Assembly: GCF_008727755.1 (NCBI RefSeq)
Contig: NZ_CP044231.1
Location: 1,860,001 to 1,924,000 of the forward strand
Origin: Microbacterium caowuchunii
Lineage (GTDB): Bacteria; Actinomycetota; Actinomycetes; Actinomycetales; Microbacteriaceae
Length of the DNA: 64,000 bases
Reading direction: 5' to 3'
Made by a program: the position numbers and the translations under genes. Numbering within the stretch: the first letter of the stretch is position 1; every line of letters starts with the position of its first letter. Positions 52,772 through 63,297 of the stretch are shown here, one piece after another. The notes beneath the pieces are model-generated. The model searched no databases, was not told where the DNA came from, and saw nothing but the letters and a program-made list of their open reading frames with translations.

Positions 52772-52813
52772 ACGTCGACCGCGGTCGCACCGGAGTGCGG
52801 CCGCGGCCGACGT
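52772..52813. terminator. Hairpin terminator between metS and the aldo/keto reductase gene
   Basis: ACGTCGACCGCGGTCGCA pairs with the sequence ending at 52813 over 18 positions with one A-C mismatch and one wobble (both better on the minus strand). It separates two convergent genes and can act in both directions. Confidence 0.75.
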
Positions 52814-52826
52814 GGAGCGGACCGGG

Positions 52827-54464
<1,638 letters not shown>

Positions 54465-54977
54465 TCAGTCACCGACCGTGACGTCGACCTGGATCTCGGC
54501 GGCCAGGCGTTCGAGTTCCGCCGTCAACTGGTCGACGTCGACGTCGGCGGGCACCGACGCGGCGATCGACGCGTCGAAGAGCTGCCCGCCGGCCATCGCG
54601 GCGTCCCGTGTGGTGGTCGTCATCCGCTCGATGCTGACCCCCCGGCCACGCAGCACGGAGGTGATCTCCTTGACGATCCCGGGGTGGTCGTTGCCGAGAA
54701 CCTGGAAGGAGATGAGTCGAGCGGGACCCGCCGCCGGATGCGGGCCCGCCGCAGGGACGGCGATCGCGATGAGCCCCTCCATCGCCCCGAGTGCGGCACG
54801 CAGCGATTCCGTCCGGGCTGCCGGGACGGAGACCTCCACGATCCCGGCGAAGGCACCGGACAGTTCCGCCAGCTGGCTGCGTTCCCAGTTCCCCCCGTGA
54901 TCGGCGACCACATCCGCCACGGCGGCGACCAGACCCGCGCGATCGTTGCCCACCACGGTCAGCACAAGCGTTGTCAT
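54465..54977 (-). CDS. Double ACT-domain protein (GcvR-like)
   Basis: 170 residues. Two ACT domains: LVLTVVGNDRAGLVAAVADVVADHGGNWERSQLAELSGAFAGIVEVSV and LISFQVLGNDHPGIVKEITSVLRGRGVSIERMTTTTRD. The pattern is that of GcvR, a regulator of glycine cleavage that binds an amino acid. Whether glycine is the ligand here is unproven. ATG at 54977. Confidence 0.9.
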   Translation of the reverse strand: MTTLVLTVVGNDRAGLVAAVADVVADHGGNWERSQLAELSGAFAGIVEVSVPAARTESLRAALGAMEGLIAIAVPAAGPHPAAGPARLISFQVLGNDHPGIVKEITSVLRGRGVSIERMTTTTRDAAMAGGQLFDASIAASVPADVDVDQLTAELERLAAEIQVDVTVGD

Positions 54978-55010
54978 GCCGCTCAGCGTAGGCCAGGGGG
55001 GACGCCGTCG

Positions 55011-56060
55011 TCAGGGGCGCAGCATCACCTTCGTCGCGCGGCGCTCGTCCATCGCGGCGTAGGCCTCGGCCACCGCCGTCAGGGGCAGCTCCAGGTCGAA
55101 GACCAGCCCCGGCCGGATGGCGCCGGAGCGCACGTCCGGAATCAGCTCCGCGACGTACCCGCGCACCGGTGCGACTCCGCCGTTCACTCCCACGTTGCGG
55201 TTGAACATGGAACGCACCGGCAGCTCCGGGCCGCCGTTCGGGACGCCGACGTACCCGACCATCCCGCCCGGACGCGTCGAGCGCAGCGCCTGGTCCATGG
55301 ACTCCCGCGTGCCGACGCATTCGAGCACCCGGTCCGCACCGATCCCGCCCGTGAGGGCCTGCACGGCGGCGACCCCCTCGTCCCCGCGCGCCTCCACGAT
55401 GTGCGTCGCCCCGAACTCGCGCGCGAGCGCCTGCCGCTGCGGATGCCTCGACATCGCGATGATCATCGCCGCCCCGAGCCGCTTCGCGGCGATGATCGCG
55501 CACAGGCCCACGGCACCGTCGCCCACGACGGCGACCGTGTCCCCGGCCTCCACGCCGGCCGAGACAGCCGCGTGGTGGCCGGTCCCCATCACATCGCTGA
55601 GCGTGAGAAGCCCCGGGATCTCCTCATCCGCGACGGGTCCGGGCACGACCGCGAGGGTCCCGTCCGCGAGCGGCACGCGCACGTACTCGCCCTGTCCGCC
55701 GTCCGCGAAGCCCTCCTCCCGCACCTCGCCGCCCCACCATCCGCCGTTCAGACACGACGTGCTGACGCCGTTGCGGCAGTTGACGCAGGTGCCGTCGCAC
55801 ACGTAGAACGGCGCGATCACGAAATCGCCCGGCTTCACGGCCGAGACCTGCTCGCCCACACTGTCCACGACGCCGACGAACTCGTGCCCGATGCGATGCG
55901 GCGCCTTGGTGGGCGTCACGCCCCGGTACGGCCAGAGGTCCGATCCGCACACGCAGGACGCGACGACCCGGACGATCGCATCGCGACCGGTGGACAGCTG
56001 CGGCCGGGGGACGTCTTCGAGGCGGATGTCACGGGCGGCGTGGATGACGGTGGCGAGCAT
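55011..56060 (-). CDS. Zinc-dependent alcohol dehydrogenase (MDR superfamily)
   Basis: 349 residues. Catalytic zinc site ASCVCGSDLWPYRG and GHEFVGVVDSVG, structural zinc cluster CDGTCVNCRNGVSTSC, cofactor fold VAVVGDGAVGLCAIIAAKRLGA. A medium-chain dehydrogenase; substrate unknown. ATG at 56060. Part of a same-strand run: trhO, rnhA, this gene, ACT protein, each separated by 24-43 bp. Confidence 0.94.
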   Translation of the reverse strand: MLATVIHAARDIRLEDVPRPQLSTGRDAIVRVVASCVCGSDLWPYRGVTPTKAPHRIGHEFVGVVDSVGEQVSAVKPGDFVIAPFYVCDGTCVNCRNGVSTSCLNGGWWGGEVREEGFADGGQGEYVRVPLADGTLAVVPGPVADEEIPGLLTLSDVMGTGHHAAVSAGVEAGDTVAVVGDGAVGLCAIIAAKRLGAAMIIAMSRHPQRQALAREFGATHIVEARGDEGVAAVQALTGGIGADRVLECVGTRESMDQALRSTRPGGMVGYVGVPNGGPELPVRSMFNRNVGVNGGVAPVRGYVAELIPDVRSGAIRPGLVFDLELPLTAVAEAYAAMDERRATKVMLRP

Positions 56061-56084
56061 GCTCCGAGCCTAGGGCCGAGGGGG

Positions 56085-56651
56085 CTAACGCCGCCCGACC
56101 CTGTCCCCCGCGCTGCGGGGCGGATCCACCGTGACGTCGAGAGGCTCGAGACCCCGGTGCGAGGTCCAGATGAGTTCCTCGCCCTTGGCGGCGTGCTGGG
56201 CCGCGCGCACCGCCCGCTCGTCCGCCCAGCTGTTCAGCCGGTGCCCGCTGTGCCCGCGGACGTGCTCGAGCACGACCGGCGGCAGTCCGGCGGCACGGCG
56301 CGCCTCACGCGCTGCCATCAACTGCTCGAGGATCTCGCGGTTCGCCACCGGCTTCTTCGCGCTGGTGACCCAGCCCCGCCGCGCGTGCCCGTCCATCCAG
56401 GACGAGTACGTGTCGATGGCGTACTTAGAGTCGGCCTGGACGGTCAGCTGCGTGACGTGCTGGTGGTCCCGGATGGCATGCAGGAGACCCAGCAGCTCGC
56501 CGATGTTGTTGGTGCCCGAGGGGAGGGAGCCGGCCGCCCATTGGCCGTCCTCACCGACCCACGCCCAGCCGGCCGGCCCGGGATTGCCCTTGCAGGCCCC
56601 GTCGGTCGCCACGGTGTATCGGTCGAGCGGGGAGTCGGGCGCGGGAGGCAT
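56085..56651 (-). CDS. rnhA: Ribonuclease HI
   Basis: 188 residues. Cleaves RNA in RNA/DNA hybrids. Catalytic residues DGACKGNPGPAGWA (Asp), NNIGELLGL (Glu), QADSKYAIDTYSSW (Asp) and VRGHSGHRLNSWADE (His, Asp). A C-terminal extension of about 40 residues (TSHRGLEPLDVTVDPP...) follows the core. ATG at 56651 (MPPAPDSPLDRYTVATDGA). Confidence 0.93.
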   Translation of the reverse strand: MPPAPDSPLDRYTVATDGACKGNPGPAGWAWVGEDGQWAAGSLPSGTNNIGELLGLLHAIRDHQHVTQLTVQADSKYAIDTYSSWMDGHARRGWVTSAKKPVANREILEQLMAAREARRAAGLPPVVLEHVRGHSGHRLNSWADERAVRAAQHAAKGEELIWTSHRGLEPLDVTVDPPRSAGDRVGRR

Positions 56652-56694
56652 CCGCCCATTCTCCCAGCTCCCGCGCGTGCGTTCTCCCCCACGC

Positions 56695-57612
56695 TCAGGC
56701 GGTGACCGCTCCCCGCGCGCCGGCCGCGTGCTCCGCGCAGCGCAGCGGCCGCCCGGCGCACGCGTCGCATCGGACGAGCCGCCGGGTGCAGTCATCGGCG
56801 CAGTTCACCATCCGCGACGTCGCCGCACCGCAGCCGGCGCAGGAACCGATGACCTCGGCATCCGCCCCGAAGGTCACGGATTCGCGGCCGTCGAACACGT
56901 AAAGCGAGCCGTCCCACAGCCCGGCGTTGCCGAAGCGCTCGCCGTACCGCACGATCCCGCCGTCCAGCTGGTACACCTCCTGGAAGCCGCGGGCGACCAT
57001 GAGGCTCGAGAGCACCTCACAGCGGATCCCGCCGGTGCAGTAGGTGACCACCGGCTTGCCCTTGAGGTGATCGTATCGGCCGGAGTCCAGCTCGGCGACG
57101 AAGTCGCGCGTCGTCTCGACGGACGGCACGACCGCGTTCCGGAACCGTCCGATCGCCGCCTCGAACGCGTTCCGCCCGTCGAAGAAGACGACGTCGTCCC
57201 CGCGCTCGGACACGAGGTCGTGGACGGCATCCGGGGCGAGCGGCGTCCCGCCGCCGACGACGCCGGCGGCCGTGACCGCGAGTTCGTCCGGGGCGCCGAA
57301 GCTCACGATCTCGTCCCGCACCTTCACCGACAGCCGCGGGAAATCGACACTGCGGCCCTCGTCGTCGAGGCCGGATCCCGCCGACCATTTCACATCCATG
57401 TCCGCGAAGGGCGCATAGCCGAGCGTCTTGCGCCGGTACTTCTTGACGGCGTTCAGCTCTCCGCCGACCGTGCCGTTGATCCCGTGCCGGGAGATGAGGA
57501 TGCGACCGCGCAGGCCCAGGGACTCGCAGAGGTCCCGCTGCCACAGGCGAACCGCCTCCGGGTCGGCGAGAGGGGTGAAGCGATAGAACAGCAGGATCTT
57601 CGAGACGGGCAC
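56695..57612 (-). CDS. trhO: tRNA uridine(34) hydroxylase-like rhodanese (TrhO)
   Basis: 305 residues. [23 protein letters not shown] at the N-terminus, rhodanese active site [10 protein letters not shown], then [12 protein letters not shown] and the C-terminal cysteine-rich tail ([28 protein letters not shown]). TrhO makes 5-hydroxyuridine in tRNA. GTG start at 57612; another GTG at 57633 adds seven residues. Divergent from the gene at 57838. Confidence 0.92.
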   Translation of the reverse strand: MPVSKILLFYRFTPLADPEAVRLWQRDLCESLGLRGRILISRHGINGTVGGELNAVKKYRRKTLGYAPFADMDVKWSAGSGLDDEGRSVDFPRLSVKVRDEIVSFGAPDELAVTAAGVVGGGTPLAPDAVHDLVSERGDDVVFFDGRNAFEAAIGRFRNAVVPSVETTRDFVAELDSGRYDHLKGKPVVTYCTGGIRCEVLSSLMVARGFQEVYQLDGGIVRYGERFGNAGLWDGSLYVFDGRESVTFGADAEVIGSCAGCGAATSRMVNCADDCTRRLVRCDACAGRPLRCAEHAAGARGAVTA

Positions 57613-57837
57613 CGGCCAATCGTAGGCGGTCACGCCGTGGGCGGGGTGTCCATGGGGGCGGTGACCGGAGCGGGCACCGCCGTATCGTTCATCGTCGTGA
57701 CCGCGCTCACCCTGTTCCGGGGCGCGCCCGGATCGGACCGGTGGCACGGGTGCCGGCTTCTCCACAGTTCCCTCGTGCCGGACGCCGCACACCCTAGGCT
57801 CGGAGCACTCGGCATCCGGCCGCAGAGGAGACGTGCG

Positions 57838-58965
57838 ATGAGCGACGAGCAGCCCCCGTCCGGTCCTGACCGCTACCCCGGAGCCCGGGCGCCGCAGCCG
57901 TCCGGGTCCCGACCGCCGAGACTGGTGCAGCCCTCTCCCGGGGCACCGCCGGTACAGATCGCCGACGGATACGACACCCCGCGCTACGCACCACCGCCCC
58001 CTCCCCGGGGCTGGGGGTCCCCCCGGCGGCTCCCTCCCGGACCGGCCGGCTCCGGTCCGGACCCGCGCCCCCGGGCGCTCGCCGTCACCGCGCTCGTCCT
58101 CGCCGCCGTGGGAGTGCTGCTGGCCTTCCTTCCCGTCCTCGGCTTCCTCACCGGGCTGCTCCTGCTCGCCGGACTGGTCTGCGCACTCGTCGCCCTCGTC
58201 AGCCCCCGGCAGGGAGGGAAGGGCCTCAGCATCGCGGCGCTGATCACCTCCGTGCTCGGCGGGGTGGTCGCCGTCGCCGGCGTCCTGATCAGCGTGTTCT
58301 TCGTCGGCTTCGGCGGCCTCTGGGGCATGGGCGGCGAGAGCCGGCCCGCGGAGAGCATCCCGAGCCCGCCCGTCCAGGACGAGCGGGTCTACGGCGCCGC
58401 CGAGGCACCCCTCGTGCTCGAGGCGGCCGCCGCTCCGTTTCCGAACGACGACGACGTGTGGTGGTACACCGTGATCGTCGACAACCCGAACGCGGACGCC
58501 GTCTTCGAGGACTCGCTCGTGGACCTCGAGCTGACCGACGCGGACGGTGGGGTCGTCGCCATCACCTCCGACTACGTATCGCTCTATCCCGGCACCTCGG
58601 CGATCAGCGGATACTTCATCGGCGTCCCTTCGGACGCGCCCGGGACGGACGTCACCGTCGGCCTCCCTCCGGCCGAGGACGGCAGGCTGCTCGACGCGGA
58701 GGAGCTCGGCGCGCTCGTCGTCTCCGACGTGCAGACCACGACCGATGAGATCGGCACGACCGTCACGGGCACGGCGACCGTCACCTCCGCCGTGGCACCG
58801 GCGTATCCCGCCGTGACCGTCGTGGCCCGCGACGCCACCGGGACGATCATCGCGGCACAGTGGCACCCCCTCGAACCCGGCGGGGATCCCTCCTCACCGT
58901 TCGAGGTCGTCTTCTACGAGCCGTTGCCCGCAGACGCGACGGTCGAGGTGTACCCCAGCCTGTGA
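57838..58965 (+). CDS. Proline-rich membrane protein with DUF4190-like helices and extracellular beta domain
   Basis: 375 residues. Pro-rich cytoplasmic head (about 1-80), two to three transmembrane helices (about 82-160, DUF4190-like [34 protein letters not shown]), then an extracytoplasmic region with [27 protein letters not shown], typical of FxLYD-type beta domains. Function unknown. ATG at 57838 with AGAGGAG upstream. Its last 52 bp overlap the convergent MFS gene. Confidence 0.88.
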   Translation: MSDEQPPSGPDRYPGARAPQPSGSRPPRLVQPSPGAPPVQIADGYDTPRYAPPPPPRGWGSPRRLPPGPAGSGPDPRPRALAVTALVLAAVGVLLAFLPVLGFLTGLLLLAGLVCALVALVSPRQGGKGLSIAALITSVLGGVVAVAGVLISVFFVGFGGLWGMGGESRPAESIPSPPVQDERVYGAAEAPLVLEAAAAPFPNDDDVWWYTVIVDNPNADAVFEDSLVDLELTDADGGVVAITSDYVSLYPGTSAISGYFIGVPSDAPGTDVTVGLPPAEDGRLLDAEELGALVVSDVQTTTDEIGTTVTGTATVTSAVAPAYPAVTVVARDATGTIIAAQWHPLEPGGDPSSPFEVVFYEPLPADATVEVYPSL

Positions 58966-60176
58966 GCCCCGCGGGCCACCGCGAGGTTGAGCACGCCGAA
59001 CACGAGCACCAGCAGGGCGGAGAACGCGGGGAACGACAGCGCGAGGGTGACGCTCACGTTCTCCCCCACCGCCCCCGTGACGGCCGACGCGAGGGCCTGC
59101 GCGAGGGTCAACGCCGATGCCAGCAGCGTCATGGTCGTGGCGGAGCGACCCTCGGGGCTGCGCGCGCCGGCCAGGCTGAAGATCGTCACGAGCGCCGGCC
59201 CGACGCCGAGGCCCATGAGCAGCAGCGCGACGACGACCCCGCCGACGGTGTCCGTCATCGCATACGCGACCGCGGAGGCGAGCATCACTCCGCCGAACAC
59301 GATCCAGCGCCAGCGCAGGGCGAACCGCGACGGCAGGAAGGCGACCGCCAGGGCCAGGACGGCGGATCCGATGCCCATGAGGCCGTAGAGGAGCCCAGCC
59401 TCGGACCCCTCGCCCCGTTCGCCCATGAACGCCGTCAGCGAGGTGAGGGTCGTCCCGAAGAACAGGCCCACGGCGAAGGTCGCGCCCACGAGCACGAGGA
59501 CGCGGGGCGCGAGCACCGCCGAGAACGGGGCACGTACCGGCGTTTCGGACTCGTCGGACGTCGCGACGACACCGGTGGGGTGCAGGGCGAAGGCGGTCAC
59601 GAAGGTGAAGCTGAGCGCGGCGGCGATGGCGATCGGCGCCCACGGGGCGACGAACGACGCGAGGATCCCGACGAGGAACGGCCCGATGACGAAGGCCGTC
59701 TCGTCGGCTGCCGACTCGTAGGACATGGCGCGGGAGAAGGTGCGCTGCCGCCGGTCCGGATGGAGGTGGTCGCGGATGATCGCGATCACACGGCTGCGGC
59801 TCATGGCGGCGGCCTGCGGCGCCGTTATCCCGATGAGGGCGGCGACGGCGAGGATCATGGCGGGCGGCATCCCGGAGAAGACCACCAGCGGGAAGACGCC
59901 CAGCAGCACGCCGTTCAGCAGGCCGATCGGCACCAGCACGGTGCGCTGACCGTGCCGGTCGACGGCGTCCCCGATGAGCGGGCCGGCAACCACGACGCCG
60001 ATGCCGACGGCCGCGGATGCGAGTCCGCCGAGGGCGACCGAGTCCGTGGCGCTGGTCACGAGCGTGAGGACACCCACGACCATCATGGCGAACGGCAGGC
60101 GTGCGATGAACGCGATGGGGAAGTATCCCCATCCGGTGTGCTGGATCAGGGTGCGATCGTCGGGATCGGATGCCAA
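58914..60176 (-). CDS. Major facilitator superfamily transporter
   Basis: 420 residues, about 12 transmembrane helices (drug/sugar exporter-like). GYFPIAFIARLPFAMMVVGVLTLV, IGDAVDRHGQRTVLVPIGLL (motif A-like) and a second half starting near GATFAVGLFFGTTLTSLTAF. Start TTG at 60176, chosen because GGAGG precedes it by 5 bp; upstream ATG/GTG codons lack a ribosome site. Substrate unknown. Overlaps the 3' end of the opposite gene by 52 bp. Confidence 0.9.
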   Translation of the reverse strand: MASDPDDRTLIQHTGWGYFPIAFIARLPFAMMVVGVLTLVTSATDSVALGGLASAAVGIGVVVAGPLIGDAVDRHGQRTVLVPIGLLNGVLLGVFPLVVFSGMPPAMILAVAALIGITAPQAAAMSRSRVIAIIRDHLHPDRRQRTFSRAMSYESAADETAFVIGPFLVGILASFVAPWAPIAIAAALSFTFVTAFALHPTGVVATSDESETPVRAPFSAVLAPRVLVLVGATFAVGLFFGTTLTSLTAFMGERGEGSEAGLLYGLMGIGSAVLALAVAFLPSRFALRWRWIVFGGVMLASAVAYAMTDTVGGVVVALLLMGLGVGPALVTIFSLAGARSPEGRSATTMTLLASALTLAQALASAVTGAVGENVSVTLALSFPAFSALLVLVFGVLNLAVARGAHRLGYTSTVASAGNGS

Positions 60177-60306
60177 GGCAACCTCCGAAGGAGTGGCGGC
60201 GTGCCGCCTTGCTCCGCCAGCAGGTAGTTGCACACGCAACGGGTCAGTCTAGGGCGCTCCCCTGAACGATCGCCCTCAGTGCCGCGTCACCCGCGTTCCG
60301 CATCCG

Positions 60307-60879
60307 TCAGTCGATGCGCGAGTCCTCGCTGAGCCGGTGCCAGGTGCGGTTGTGGTAGACCAGCGCGTTGCCGTGCTCTCCGTGCTGCACGTCGCGGTTC
60401 AGCCCGGACTGCAGCGCGTGCGCGGCGACGACCGTGGAGCCGCCCGCGCTCATGCGCTCGATGATGCTGCAGCGCACCCACGCCCGTACCCCGTTGTACA
60501 CCGGCTCGCCGGTGACCAGCCGGGACCAGGAGTCGCGGTCGGCGAAGCGGTCGATGCCGCTGGTGGAGCCGAGCTTCGCCACGTCGAGGTCGTCGCTGTC
60601 CAGCAGATGGACCACGACCGTCTCCGCGGCCAGGAGGGCGGGAGCGGCGGACGAGAGCGCGGAGATGGAGAAGATGAGCAGCGGCGGGTCGACGCTGACC
60701 GACGACACGGAGGTAGCGGTCAGGGAGACGGGACCGTCCGGACCCTCCGCGGTGATCACGGCCACTCCGCCCGGGTGCCCGCGGAAGAGCGCTTTGAACT
60801 CGTCGGCGGACAGGGAGGCGCTGATCGCGCGCTCGTGCGCGGCCAGCTGGTCAATGGAGTGCGAAGGGACGGTGGTCAT
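60307..60879 (-). CDS. Flavin reductase-like FMN-binding protein
   Basis: 190 residues. FRGHPGGVAVITAEGPDGPVSLTATSVSSVSVDPPLLIFSIS and SSAAPALLAAETVVVHLLDSDDLDVAKLGS match the HpaC/flavin-reductase family that gives reduced FMN/FAD to monooxygenases. ATG at 60879. 34 bp downstream of the FAD-monooxygenase gene, a likely functional pair. Confidence 0.93.
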   Translation of the reverse strand: MTTVPSHSIDQLAAHERAISASLSADEFKALFRGHPGGVAVITAEGPDGPVSLTATSVSSVSVDPPLLIFSISALSSAAPALLAAETVVVHLLDSDDLDVAKLGSTSGIDRFADRDSWSRLVTGEPVYNGVRAWVRCSIIERMSAGGSTVVAAHALQSGLNRDVQHGEHGNALVYHNRTWHRLSEDSRID

Positions 60880-60913
60880 AAGTAGAACGTAAATCCTTCC
60901 TGTTACGAGGAGA

Positions 60914-62041
60914 TCACGATGACGCAATACGAGGAAACGAGGCGGTAACCGCTGGGGCGTCGGCGAGGATCTGTCGCACGGCGGATCGGCCGGCGCGATT
61001 CGCCCCGACCGTCGATTGGGACGGGCCGTACCCGATCAGGAACAGCCGGGGTTCGTCGACCGCCCGCGAGTCCGCCACGCGCACTCCCCCGGCGCGCGTC
61101 CTCAGCCGCAACGGGGCGAGATGGTCGAGGGCGGCGCGGAAGCCCGTGGCCCAGAGGATGACGTCCGCGGGCACGAGAGTGCCGTCCGGCATCCGCACGC
61201 CGTCCTCCTCGATCGCGCGGAACATCTCGTGGGGCACGAGTACACCGCGCGCTTGCGCGGCACGTGCCCACGGCGTCCAGTGCATGCCGGTGATGGAGAT
61301 GACGCTGCCCGGCGGGTCGCCACGGCGTACGCGCTCCTCGACGCCGGCGATCGCCGCGATCCGGGCGGGGGTGTCGAACTCCTCATCGAGCCACACCGGC
61401 GGGCGCCGCGACACCCAGAAGGTACGGGCGACCCGCGAGATCTCGTCCAGCAACTGCACGGCGGAGATCCCCGCGCCCACGATCACGACCGTCTTTCCGG
61501 CGAACTCCTCGGCGGACACGTAGTCGTGCACGTGCAGCTGGCGACCGCGGAACCGTTCCCGGCCGGGATACGCCGGCCAGTGCGGACGGCTCCACGTGCC
61601 GGTGGCGTTGATGACGTACTGCGCGAGATAGGTCTCATCCCGCGTCTGCACGAGCAGCCCCGCGGCCGGATCGCTCGCCCGGCGGACGGCGCGCACCCGC
61701 GCGGGTCGGCGCACGGCGAGACCGAACCGCTCCTCGTACTCGCGGAAGTACTCCGGCAGGACCTCACGGCCGGGCGCCTGCGGGTCCGCGGCGGGGACGG
61801 GATGGCCGGGAAGCTCATGGATGCCGTTCACGGTCCCCATCCGGAGGGTCGCCCATCGGTGCTGCCACGCGCCGCCGGCACGCTCCTCCGCATCCAGCAC
61901 GATGTACGTCCGCTCGCCGCCCGTCGACGACCCGAGCGGCACATAGCCGCGGCGTTGCAAGTGGTACGCCGCGGACAGCCCGGCCTGGCCCGCCCCGATG
62001 ACGACGACATCGACATCGACGTCGGCGGTCTCCTCGGGCAT
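60914..62041 (-). CDS. FAD-dependent monooxygenase (FMO/ArsO-like)
   Basis: 375 residues from the ATG at 62041 (GTG at 62050 possible). First Rossmann motif VVVIGAGQAGLSAAYHLQRRG for FAD, second VVIVGAGISAVQLLDEI for NAD(P)H, and the linker WSRPHWPAYPGRERFRGRQLHVHDY resembling FMO/ArsO-type enzymes. Partners with the downstream flavin reductase-like gene. Substrate unknown. Confidence 0.9.
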   Translation of the reverse strand: MPEETADVDVDVVVIGAGQAGLSAAYHLQRRGYVPLGSSTGGERTYIVLDAEERAGGAWQHRWATLRMGTVNGIHELPGHPVPAADPQAPGREVLPEYFREYEERFGLAVRRPARVRAVRRASDPAAGLLVQTRDETYLAQYVINATGTWSRPHWPAYPGRERFRGRQLHVHDYVSAEEFAGKTVVIVGAGISAVQLLDEISRVARTFWVSRRPPVWLDEEFDTPARIAAIAGVEERVRRGDPPGSVISITGMHWTPWARAAQARGVLVPHEMFRAIEEDGVRMPDGTLVPADVILWATGFRAALDHLAPLRLRTRAGGVRVADSRAVDEPRLFLIGYGPSQSTVGANRAGRSAVRQILADAPAVTASFPRIASS

Positions 62042-62089
62042 ACCCGGCACAACGCGGCCGCCGGGCCGGGCATTCCTCCGGGATGCGGC

Positions 62090-62764
62090 TCAGGCGTGGG
62101 GCTGCGGATGACGAGGGCGCTCGTCGGCGAGTGCCCGCGCGATCGGGGTGTCCCCGCCGCCGAACCGGATGGTGCGTCCGATCGTCGTCTCCTCGAGCAG
62201 CGACTGAGCGATCACGGCCGCGACATCGGCGCGCGGCACCGCGGCGTCGCCCTTCGGGCTCGTGGTGATGCGTCCGGTCGGCGGATCGAGGGTCAGTGCG
62301 CCGGGCGCGAGCACCGTCCAGCGCAGCGGGGTGTCGCGCAGGTGGTTGTCCGCGGCGAGCTTCGCGTCCGCATACGGGAAGAAGGCGTCGTCCGGGTCGA
62401 TCCCGTGATCCGAGGACGATCCGATCCAGGACACCATCACGTAGCGGGGAACGCCGGCACGGACGGCGGCGTCCATCGACCTGATCGCGGCATCGCGGTC
62501 CACGGCGTACGTGCGCTCGGGGCTTCCGCCGCCGGCACCCGCCGACCAGACCACCGCGTCGTGGCCACGCACCAGCTCGGCGAGCGCGACCACGTCGAGC
62601 TGCTCCACGTCCGCGACGCGCGCGGTCGCCCCGGTGCCCTCGACATCGGGGACGTGATCGGGGTTGCGGACGACCGCGGTCACGTCGTCGCCGCGGTCGA
62701 CGAGGAGCGGCTCGAGCAGGAGGGCGACCTTGCCGTGCCCACCGAGGATGAGGATGCGGGCCAT
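62090..62764 (-). CDS. NAD(P)-binding atypical SDR (YwnB/NmrA-like)
   Basis: 224 residues. Glycine motif ILILGGHGKVALLLEPLL, VVRNPDHVPDVEGTGATARVADVEQLDVVALAELVRGHDAVVWSAGAGGGS, then YADAKLAADNHLRDTPLRWTVLAPGALT. An NmrA/SDR5-type protein with no clear catalytic role. ATG at 62764 with AAGGAG upstream. Confidence 0.9.
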   Translation of the reverse strand: MARILILGGHGKVALLLEPLLVDRGDDVTAVVRNPDHVPDVEGTGATARVADVEQLDVVALAELVRGHDAVVWSAGAGGGSPERTYAVDRDAAIRSMDAAVRAGVPRYVMVSWIGSSSDHGIDPDDAFFPYADAKLAADNHLRDTPLRWTVLAPGALTLDPPTGRITTSPKGDAAVPRADVAAVIAQSLLEETTIGRTIRFGGGDTPIARALADERPRHPQPHA

Positions 62765-62864
62765 GGAAGTACTCCTTCGGGTCGTGGTGCCCTCCACCCT
62801 AGGGAGCGGGGTCGCCGCACCCCCACGGGTTGACAGGCCCCGGGAGTGCCCGGCTGCCGTCACG

Positions 62865-63266
62865 TCAGCGCACGGCGCCGTCCAGGTACCACCACCGGCC
62901 GCTCTGCCAGACGAACCGGCTCCGTTCGTGCAGCACGCCGTCGACCGTGCCGTCGCGGTGACGCGCATGGAACTCCACCCACCCGCGACGATCGCCGGGC
63001 AGGCCGTCGACGGTGTCCACGACCTCCAGGCCGCGCCATTCGGTCGCCGGGTCCAGGACGAGGTCCTCCGGTCGGGTGCCAGGGTGCCAGGTCTCCCGCA
63101 GATGACGGGCGTCCCCCACGACGAAGGCTGTGTACCGGGAGCGCATCAGTCCCTCCGCGGTGGCCGGCGGCGTGCCGCGCAGGGCGCGCGCGCAGCAGTC
63201 CCCGAAAGAGGAGCCGCTGCCACAGGCGCACGGGTCCGCGTCATCCAATCTGGCGAAGCCGGGCAT
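62865..63266 (-). CDS. YchJ-family (UPF0225) SEC-C protein
   Basis: 133 residues. N-terminal SEC-C-like metal motif DPCACGSGSSFGDCCARAL, then RYTAFVVGDARHLRETWHPGTRP and ERSRFVWQSGRWWYLDG, the YchJ NTF2-like core. Function unknown. ATG at 63266; 32 bp separate it from the divergent gene. Confidence 0.94.
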   Translation of the reverse strand: MPGFARLDDADPCACGSGSSFGDCCARALRGTPPATAEGLMRSRYTAFVVGDARHLRETWHPGTRPEDLVLDPATEWRGLEVVDTVDGLPGDRRGWVEFHARHRDGTVDGVLHERSRFVWQSGRWWYLDGAVR

Positions 63267-63297
63267 ATCCGGAGCCTAACCGTTGTTGCGATCCGTC

